From contig CAJMNV010000056.1 of the NCBI GenBank assembly GCA_905214825.1, forward strand, positions 1 to 12,338: DNA of 12,338 nucleotides, in the 5' to 3' direction. Positions 7,394 to 12,338 of this stretch are shown here, one piece after another. Each line of letters begins with the position of its first letter. Position 1 is the first letter of the stretch. The notes beneath the pieces were generated by a model. That model did not search any database and was not told the DNA's origin. It was given only the letters and a program-made list of their open reading frames with translations. Source of the stretch: an uncultured bacterium. Lineage in GTDB: Bacteria; Bacillota; Clostridia; Lachnospirales; Anaerotignaceae. Both the position numbers and the translations under genes were made by a program.

Positions 7394-7811
7394 ATGCAAT
7401 GATATGTCGTTCGTTGATTTGGTATTGGTTACCATCTAATGTGTTGGGGGGAATATATTTTTGTAATGTTATCACATTTTTATGGGTATCAATTTCCACA
7501 GCAAAAAAAATCTCAGATACCGCAGGTGCACCACCACAGATGACAATACGTTTTTCATTTGTTTGTGGGTCTGTGTGAACCCATAAAGGAGAAGTACCAT
7601 CATTTGGATACACCCAATCATCATTTGGCCCCAATATTGGTTTCGGTGTTAGAAAAAATTTGACAACAAAATTGTTGTTTTGATTTTTTTGAAAATAGAG
7701 TGACATACAATATTTCAGCCATTTTGGCTGTTGCTCTATGGGGCATAGTTCTTCAAATTTTTCACAAGCCATAGAAAATGCTTGCTCATAATCATGCTGT
7801 TTTTTATTCAT
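7392..7811 (-). CDS. Unrecognised 139-residue protein, last gene of the LRR/VWA/AAA operon
   Basis: I do not recognise this protein. It is a soluble-looking, single-domain product without signal peptide or membrane span. An N-terminal helix (about 5-40, DYEQAFSMACEKFEELCPIE) is followed by what looks like beta strands: NFVVKFFLTPKPILG, PLWVHTDPQTNEKRIVICGG, EIFFAVEIDTHKNVITLQKY. The beta-rich C-terminal half with repeated charged turns resembles small binding or immunity-type proteins in general shape only. AGAGGA lies about 7 bases before the ATG. It begins 20 bp after the ATPase stop with no terminator between, so it is likely cotranscribed and may be an accessory or substrate of that module. 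The shared terminator follows its stop. Confidence 0.7.
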   Translation of the reverse strand: MNKKQHDYEQAFSMACEKFEELCPIEQQPKWLKYCMSLYFQKNQNNNFVVKFFLTPKPILGPNDDWVYPNDGTSPLWVHTDPQTNEKRIVICGGAPAVSEIFFAVEIDTHKNVITLQKYIPPNTLDGNQYQINERHIIA

Positions 7812-7831
7812 CTATATATCCTCTTTTATCA

Positions 7832-9370
7832 TTAGAATAATAAATTCAGTTCTGCTTTTGCTTTTTCAATATCTTGTAATATGGATTGTTGTTTTTCTTC
7901 AAACAACAATTCTTTGTTGTAACGATAATATGTATCACTACCGTTTTCGCTGATAAATTTTACGCTATAATAGTTGTTTGTCAATTCTGTGATAAATATT
8001 ACCATTTCCTGCCCAGCACCAAATGTTTCTTCCAAGAAACCAAATGCACAATCTAATGCAGCAGAAGCAGTTGCAATGGCATCTTCCCGTTGCTGTATAA
8101 TGGTGGAAAATCTTTGTTTGATAAAATCAAAAACCTCTATTTTTTCATGCAAATTGTTTTGTTTTGCTTCTTTTGTGTCATTTTCTAATGTTTGCAATAC
8201 CAAAAGTTCTGTTTTTTCTTGTATTTTGTCAAAAAGTCCTGCTTTTTGATTGCGTGTAAATGCTTCTTGTTTTTCCGCAAGCAATGCAACATTCAATGTT
8301 TCCCATGGTGTTTCAGCACAATATGCACTTTCGTAACGTTCTTTTAATTCTTTCAAACAGCTATGCAATGTAACAGTATATAAATCTGTTTGATATGCAT
8401 TTGTAAAATATTCTGTCAAACGGCTCAACAAAAGTCCCATTACACTCAAACGCTCATCAAATGGTGCTTCTTGCAATTTTTGTACTGCGGAAGTTGTGTA
8501 TTTGCCTGCCAATATATCATCGATATGATAATCGTTGCGGTATTTGCGGTACAAATCCAAATAATTTGCAAAATCTTTTGCGATTTTTTTGTGTTGCAAG
8601 TACTGATATATGGTCAATTCATCTGCGGTGATGTCTAATGTTTCATATACTTGCAGTATGTTGGATAAATCTTCCCAACCTCTGGCTGTGACAAAACGTT
8701 TGCCGTCCACAGTGGTTTCTACTGTATAGAAATGATTTTTTTTGATTTCCAAATAAGACAATATTGCACTATGTAACCCTTGTTTCCAAGCATATGCTTT
8801 CCATGTTGCAAAGTCGGGTTCTACTTCTATTTTTTTCACCCTGTCCAATGTTACTACGTCAAACTCTCTGACAGACTTGTTGTATTCTGGCGGGTTACCC
8901 GCTGCAACAATCACCCAGCCTTCGGGGACTTTGTGGCTGCCGAATGTTTTTGCCTGCAAAAATTGCAACATGGCAGGTGCCAGTGTTTCAGACACACAGT
9001 TGATTTCGTCTATGAACAAAATTCCTTCTTGTAATCCGGTTTCTTCTATTTTGTTATACACAGCGGCGATGATTTCGCTCATGGTATATTCTGTTACAGC
9101 ATACTCTTTTCCACCATATTCTTTATGACTGATAAATGGCAAGCCAATGGCACTTTGTCTAGTGTGATGTGTGATGCTGTATGCCACAAGTCCAATGCCA
9201 CATTCTCTTGCCACTTGTTCCATGATGGCGGTTTTGCCGATACCAGGTGCCCCCATCAAAAATAAAGGGCGTTGTCGTACTACAGGAATACGATATTGTC
9301 CCAAATCGTCTTTTGCTAAATACGCTTTTATGGCGTTTATGATTTCTTCTTTTGCACGTTTGATATTCAT
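7832..9370 (-). CDS. MoxR-like AAA+ ATPase
   Basis: This is a 512-residue ATPase of the AAA+ type that pairs with VWA proteins. Residues 1-30 are a lead-in helix. The ATPase core (about 33-235) has Walker A GAPGIGKTA (40-48), Walker B ILFIDEIN (117-124), a sensor-1 asparagine in VAAGNPPEYN (155-164), an arginine-finger candidate in LDRVKK (175-180) and a sensor-2-like arginine in TARGWEDLS (228-236). All are intact. The C-terminal half (about 245-512) is helical, rich in Lys/Glu/Gln, with likely coiled coils (about 365-435 and 488-510), and is unlike RavA or classical MoxR tails. MoxR ATPases usually remodel or load metals onto partner proteins through a VWA adaptor. The VWA partner is directly upstream, 6 bp away, and its stop overlaps this gene's ribosome binding site (AAGGAGTAA), indicating coupled translation and balanced amounts. 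Confidence 0.88.
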   Translation of the reverse strand: MNIKRAKEEIINAIKAYLAKDDLGQYRIPVVRQRPLFLMGAPGIGKTAIMEQVARECGIGLVAYSITHHTRQSAIGLPFISHKEYGGKEYAVTEYTMSEIIAAVYNKIEETGLQEGILFIDEINCVSETLAPAMLQFLQAKTFGSHKVPEGWVIVAAGNPPEYNKSVREFDVVTLDRVKKIEVEPDFATWKAYAWKQGLHSAILSYLEIKKNHFYTVETTVDGKRFVTARGWEDLSNILQVYETLDITADELTIYQYLQHKKIAKDFANYLDLYRKYRNDYHIDDILAGKYTTSAVQKLQEAPFDERLSVMGLLLSRLTEYFTNAYQTDLYTVTLHSCLKELKERYESAYCAETPWETLNVALLAEKQEAFTRNQKAGLFDKIQEKTELLVLQTLENDTKEAKQNNLHEKIEVFDFIKQRFSTIIQQREDAIATASAALDCAFGFLEETFGAGQEMVIFITELTNNYYSVKFISENGSDTYYRYNKELLFEEKQQSILQDIEKAKAELNLLF

Positions 9371-9376
9371 ATTGTT

Positions 9377-10759
9377 TTACTCCTTACGTTCTTTGATGTG
9401 TAAATCTTCTTTGCCAAATATCACTTTCATTGCCCAAGGGGGTACTTCTCTTTCGTTGTATGTGCCGTCGTCCAAAAATAAAAATGCGGTTTCATATGGT
9501 GGACGACGTTTGGGAAATGTGCCCCAACCATCTGTAAAATATAATAAACCTTTTAGATTTTGAAATGTTTTTTTTGCAATCAATTCTTCCACATAAGAAA
9601 ATACAGGGCGGAAGTCTGTACCTCCGTTGCCTTTTAATGTGAAATTGTCCATATATGCTTGTAATTCTTGTTGTGATGTGATTTTTTTGTCCTCTAATAT
9701 TTTGACATCACATTGCAATATACGAATATGGAATTTATGAAAGAAACTTTCATTTTGCATCAATATAGCATATGTTTGTTCCAAAAATTGCTTTATGGTA
9801 TCGCCTTCACAAGATTCTGATGTGTCTATGGCAATCACCAATTCTTCAATTTTTTTGACTTCTTTGTATTCTAATGCTTCAATCAGTGGCATATTGCCAT
9901 ATAATTGCAAACCATATGTGTAAAAAATATAATCATAGCTGTCGTCATCGACTTGTATGTCCTCTTTGAGAGTTACAAATTTTTGCAAAAATGCATGATA
10001 GTCATATCGTTCTCTATTTTCTATCTGCAAATTTTGAAGCAAATCACCAGTTTCTTCGCCTGCCTCTTGTGAAAATGTTTCTAGGTTTGTTTGCATTTTT
10101 GCACTGATTTCTTGCCATTGTTGTTCTAATTCTTGGCGGCGTTGTTGTTCTTGTTGGTCATTTTGGTTTTCTGATTGGTCTTGGTTGTTTTTGTCATCTT
10201 GATTTTGGTTGTCCTCTTCTTTTTTGTGTTCCCAAAATACATGGTCGTCCACCCAAAATTCCAGTTGCAACTTGCCGAATTCTTGCAAAGTAAGTTGTTG
10301 TTTTTGTAATACTTCATAAATGCCTTCCGCAGAAAGCACTTTCAATTCTTTATGTAATTTTTCATACCATTCGTTGCGTAAATCAGATACCACCAATGCA
10401 ACGGATTTGTAAGGCAATGCATCTATCATAGACTCTACTGCAATGTCACAAGCCAAATGCCAGTATTCTTCGTCACGCTCGCCCAGTCGAAAAGGGTGAC
10501 GAAATAAACAATGCAGTATCATGTGCAAATACACACGATTGACCAAAATATGGTCAGATAAATAACGTTGTATCAAATAACGAGGATTAAAAAGTATTTT
10601 TTCGCCATCAGTACCCACATATAATGAAGATAAGTTCATTTCATATTGCAGTTTGCTCAGTGCAATGTCTAAAAATCGCATAGATACATATAATTCGTTG
10701 CGTGCTGCAGTTAAAATGTTTGTACCAATGGCAATCAATTTTTGATGCGTTTCATTCAT
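9377..10759 (-). CDS. DUF2201-type protein: degenerate metallopeptidase-like domain plus VWA domain
   Basis: This is a 460-residue protein with two parts. The N-terminal region (about 1-170) resembles the putative metallopeptidase domain of DUF2201 proteins. The zinc motif region reads HMILHCLFRH (79-88), followed by YWHLACDIAVE (99-109). The Glu expected after the first His (HExxH) is Met80, so proteolysis is unlikely although the histidines remain. A hydrophilic Asn/Gln/Asp-rich linker (about 178-215, DNQNQDDKNNQDQSENQNDQ) joins to the VWA-like domain (about 300-460). This has a full MIDAS-like metal site: DTSES (312-316), GNGGTDFRP (378-386) with the Thr, and YFTDGWG (407-413) with the Asp. 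VWA proteins of this kind act as adaptors for MoxR ATPases, and the ATPase is the next gene. The start has AAAGGAGG about 8 bases upstream, 19 bp after the LRR gene. Confidence 0.85.
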   Translation of the reverse strand: MNETHQKLIAIGTNILTAARNELYVSMRFLDIALSKLQYEMNLSSLYVGTDGEKILFNPRYLIQRYLSDHILVNRVYLHMILHCLFRHPFRLGERDEEYWHLACDIAVESMIDALPYKSVALVVSDLRNEWYEKLHKELKVLSAEGIYEVLQKQQLTLQEFGKLQLEFWVDDHVFWEHKKEEDNQNQDDKNNQDQSENQNDQQEQQRRQELEQQWQEISAKMQTNLETFSQEAGEETGDLLQNLQIENRERYDYHAFLQKFVTLKEDIQVDDDSYDYIFYTYGLQLYGNMPLIEALEYKEVKKIEELVIAIDTSESCEGDTIKQFLEQTYAILMQNESFFHKFHIRILQCDVKILEDKKITSQQELQAYMDNFTLKGNGGTDFRPVFSYVEELIAKKTFQNLKGLLYFTDGWGTFPKRRPPYETAFLFLDDGTYNEREVPPWAMKVIFGKEDLHIKERKE

Positions 10760-10778
10760 ATTGTTTCCCTCCTTTCGG

Positions 10779-11948
10779 TTACAAATCGAATGATTTTTGT
10801 TTTGGTTTTAGGTATTTTTGTTGATAGTCCAGTACATAACTTGTAATTTCTGTGCGTTTGTATTTTGCAGAAATTTGTAAAAGGTTTTCTATATTTTCTG
10901 CGGTAACCAATCCCCATTGTGCAAATAATCGTATGGTGTGCAAATCATTTTTCTGTGTGTAATAGCCAAATGCCCATGAAAAATGTTCTTGCAAATATTG
11001 CAAATAGGCTTGTCTGCGATTTTCTTGCAAACGATAGGGATATTCCAAACGATATACACTCAAAAACAGTACCATAAAAGCACCATCTTCTCGTTTTGTC
11101 AAATAAAAAAGTTCGTCAAACCGTCGAAAGTCAATATCGGAATTGCCAATGCATTGGCGAAATAAATGTCCTGTGCCATAATTGACTTGATGAAATTGGC
11201 GGGCAGGTGTATCTTCAATATATTCATATTGAAAATCGGGTATCAACAATTTTGCTTTTTGGTTATCATCAAATTCTATGGTCAGATGCAATTCGTGATT
11301 TAATACTGCAATCAAATCTGCAATATGGCGACAACGTCCAAAAGAGATGTATTTGAGTTTGTCACAGTTCAAAAATAATCCTGTACCTAAATTTTCTGTG
11401 GCTTTTGGAATGTTGATTGTTTCCAATGTACGACAATTATAACAAGCATATTTGCCGATTTGTGTTACGGTTTCTGGAAGTACCAATTTTTTAAGATTGC
11501 GGCAGTCATAAAATGCATAACCTGCTATGATTTTTAGCGTTTCTGGTAACGTAATGTTTTCCAGAGAAGTGCAACCGGAAAATATATGATCAGAAAGCGT
11601 ATCCAGATGTTCCGGCAAATGTATGATGGTTAACGCACTGCAACCACCAAATGCATACGCACCGATTTTGGTAATGGTATCAGGCAAATAAACTTCTTGC
11701 AATGGTTCTCCTGTTTGTGTGTCTGCGGGTTTTGTGCGTTGTTGTGTAACACATTGTAGTTGTATTTGTGTTGGTTTTGGTGTGGTTTGTGCCACTTCTT
11801 CTTTTATGGCAAAGGCAAAATCAGCAATTTCTGTTACAGGCAATCCTTCTATGGTTTGGGGAATGTGTAATATGGCGGTTCTGCCTTGTATGCCTATGAT
11901 TGTTATGTGATGTTCTGTTTTGCAATATTCTATGGTAATCAAACCCAT
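10779..11948 (-). CDS. BspA-type leucine-rich-repeat protein with ankyrin-like C terminus
   Basis: This is a 389-residue protein, first gene of the operon. Four to five BspA-family (LRR_5) repeats are seen at about residues 33-205, with the pattern LPxTxxxIGxYAFxxCxxLxxIxLPE: IGAYAFGGCSAL (95-106), DHIFSGCTSLENITLPE (120-136), IAGYAFYDCRNLKKLVLPE (141-159) and IGKYACYNCRTLETINIP (164-181). A Thr/Gln/Pro-rich insertion (about 51-80) interrupts the first repeat. Residues ~208-310 are a distinct middle region. The C terminus (about 335-375, NDLHTIRLFAQWGLVTAENI) resembles ankyrin-type helical repeats. There is no signal peptide, so unlike many BspA proteins it should stay in the cytosol. LRRs bind proteins, so it may choose the target for the VWA/AAA pair; that is inference. 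GAGGAA before the ATG and a strong promoter with palindrome lie upstream. Confidence 0.85.
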   Translation of the reverse strand: MGLITIEYCKTEHHITIIGIQGRTAILHIPQTIEGLPVTEIADFAFAIKEEVAQTTPKPTQIQLQCVTQQRTKPADTQTGEPLQEVYLPDTITKIGAYAFGGCSALTIIHLPEHLDTLSDHIFSGCTSLENITLPETLKIIAGYAFYDCRNLKKLVLPETVTQIGKYACYNCRTLETINIPKATENLGTGLFLNCDKLKYISFGRCRHIADLIAVLNHELHLTIEFDDNQKAKLLIPDFQYEYIEDTPARQFHQVNYGTGHLFRQCIGNSDIDFRRFDELFYLTKREDGAFMVLFLSVYRLEYPYRLQENRRQAYLQYLQEHFSWAFGYYTQKNDLHTIRLFAQWGLVTAENIENLLQISAKYKRTEITSYVLDYQQKYLKPKQKSFDL

Positions 11949-11975
11949 TTTTCCTCATTCCTTCAAAAACTGTTT

Positions 11976-12003
11976 GTTTGTATTATACCATTGGTATACA
12001 AAC
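11976..12003. repeat. Palindrome over the operon promoter, probable operator
   Basis: The inner part TATACCA-T-TGGTATA (11984-11998) is a perfect 7-bp-arm palindrome. The outer arms GTTTG (11976-11980) and CAAAC (11999-12003) extend it to 12-bp arms, interrupted only by three extra bases (TAT, 11981-11983) on one side. It covers the -10, most of the spacer and reaches the start site. A dimeric repressor bound there would block RNA polymerase. The regulator is not encoded in the window as far as I can tell. Confidence 0.65.
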
Positions 12004-12011
12004 GATGTCAA
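11982..12011 (-). promoter_or_regulatory. Near-consensus promoter of the LRR/VWA/AAA operon
   Basis: On the minus strand TTGACA (12011-12006) and TATAAT (11987-11982) both match sigma-A consensus perfectly, with an 18-base spacer and an extended -10 (TGG just before TATAAT). The start is expected near 11975, about 27 bases before the LRR ATG. Such a strong promoter usually needs repression, and a palindrome lies on it. Confidence 0.85.
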
Positions 12012-12017
12012 AAGAAA

Positions 12018-12036
12018 TCCTAGTGCGTATCTAGGA
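12018..12036. repeat. Small inverted repeat upstream of the -35
   Basis: TCCTAG (12018-12023) and CTAGGA (12031-12036) form a perfect 6-bp inverted repeat with a 7-base spacer, 7 bases upstream of the minus-strand -35. It could be a second protein site or chance. Confidence 0.35.
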
Positions 12037-12089
12037 AAATACAGACATGTTATTTCAAATTTTTTGATAAAAATTTTTTCAAATGCTTC

Positions 12090-12117
12090 TTGACGTGATG
12101 CTACAACATGGTAAAAT
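12090..12117 (+). promoter_or_regulatory. Promoter of the tRNA genes
   Basis: TTGACG (12090-12095), 16 bases, TAAAAT (12112-12117), with TGG just before the -10. The end of the -10 lies 16 bases before the first tRNA sequence, a good distance for a short-leader tRNA transcript. It is divergent from the operon promoter. Confidence 0.65.
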
Positions 12118-12133
12118 AACAATATTGAGAAAT

Positions 12134-12176
12134 GTCTTCGTAGCTCAGCAGGATAGAGCGTTCGCCTCCTAAGCGG
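12134..12176 (+). pseudogene. Truncated tRNA-Arg (anticodon CCT)
   Basis: The 5' part is a clear tRNA: acceptor GTCTTCG (12134-12140), TA, D stem GCTC/GAGC (12143-12146, 12156-12159) with loop AGCAGGATA, anticodon stem TTCGC (12161-12165) and loop CTCCTAA (12166-12172, anticodon CCT). The 3' anticodon strand pairs for three bases plus a wobble (GCGG) and then tRNA sequence stops. There is no T arm and no CGAAGAC to close the acceptor stem before the next tRNA. It cannot make a mature tRNA. Confidence 0.85.
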
Positions 12177-12215
12177 TTGTTCAATCCTCACTATTTACAA
12201 TTTCATTTGATATAC

Positions 12216-12292
12216 GCGCCAATAGCTCAGTTGGATAGAGCGTCCCCCTCCTAAGGGGAAGGCCGGGGGTTCGAATCCCTTTTGGCGCACCA
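12216..12292 (+). tRNA. tRNA-Arg (anticodon CCT)
   Basis: A complete cloverleaf with encoded CCA. The acceptor is GCGCCAA (12216-12222) with TTGGCGC (12282-12288). The D stem is GCTC/GAGC. The anticodon stem TCCCC/GGGGA (12243-12247, 12255-12259) has loop CTCCTAA and anticodon CCT at 12250-12252, reading AGG. The variable loop is AGGCC. The T stem GGGGG/CCCTT has two G-T pairs at its outer end, with loop TTCGAAT. The discriminator is A12289, followed by CCA. The weak outer T stem is slightly unusual, but the rest is canonical. Confidence 0.95.
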
Positions 12293-12302
12293 GATAATGA
12301 TA

Positions 12303-12338
12303 ATCCGAACCCGGTTCCAATCGGGGACGGCTTCGGAT
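12303..12338 (+). terminator. GC-rich hairpin after the tRNA, probable terminator cut by the window end
   Basis: ATCCGAA (12303-12309) pairs with TTCGGAT (12332-12338), continuing as CCCG (12310-12313) with CGGG (12322-12325) and an asymmetric internal loop on the 3' side. It starts 10 bases after the tRNA CCA. The window ends before any T-run can be seen, so termination is inferred. Confidence 0.6.

Noticed and set aside
10126..10317. Lys/Asn-rich 63-codon frame on the minus strand
   Set aside because: It is a frame-shifted reading of the Asn/Gln/Asp-rich linker of the VWA protein.
12056..12082. T-run and A-run stretch resembling a terminator
   Set aside because: The runs are AT-only repeats without a GC-containing stem; they are more likely upstream promoter DNA of the tRNA genes.
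11955..12191. Minus-strand open frame of 78 codons
   Set aside because: It overlaps the tRNA-Arg fragment, the tRNA promoter and the operon promoter, and has no ribosome binding site and a composition unlike a protein.

Overview
The window comes from a low-GC, endospore-forming Firmicute of the class Clostridia, probably Lachnospiraceae-like. The evidence is strongly AT-rich DNA, AAGGAGG-type ribosome binding sites before nearly every gene, an engulfment gene (spoIIP), BspA-type leucine-rich repeats and a tRNA with an encoded CCA end. The family-level placement is inference.

Left part, plus strand (1-1660): the first ~60 bases fold into two hairpins and look like the tail of a structured RNA or leader. 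An unrecognised 132-residue gene follows, then spoIIP. A bidirectional terminator separates spoIIP from the convergent arginine operon. Minus strand 1657-4373: argG and argH form a two-gene operon for the last two steps of arginine synthesis. It has a good sigma-A promoter and a possible ArgR box at the transcription start.

Middle, plus strand (4512-7393): an FAH-family hydrolase/isomerase is followed 23 bp later by a UDP-GlcNAc 2-epimerase ORF. That ORF runs without a stop into a SHOCT-like, lysine-rich and then acidic domain. A strong ribosome binding site and ATG lie inside it at the junction, and removing one base would give a stop at the normal epimerase end. It is therefore either a recent gene fusion or two genes joined by a lost stop. 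A second bidirectional terminator closes the unit.

Right part, minus strand (7392-12011): a tight four-gene operon is transcribed right to left. It encodes a BspA-type leucine-rich-repeat protein, a DUF2201-type protein with an inactive-looking metallopeptidase motif plus a von Willebrand A (VWA) domain, a MoxR-like AAA+ ATPase, and a small unknown protein. The promoter is near-consensus (TTGACA, 18 bp, TATAAT with an extended -10) and is overlaid by a long palindrome that looks like an operator. This is a MoxR/VWA-type chaperone module with an LRR partner and is the best candidate here for an undescribed system.

Right edge (12090-12338), plus strand: a tRNA promoter is followed by a tRNA-Arg(CCT) gene that loses its sequence just after the anticodon loop. 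An intact but different tRNA-Arg(CCT) comes next, then a GC-rich hairpin that is probably its terminator, cut by the window end. No transposase, integrase, CRISPR array or rRNA was seen.
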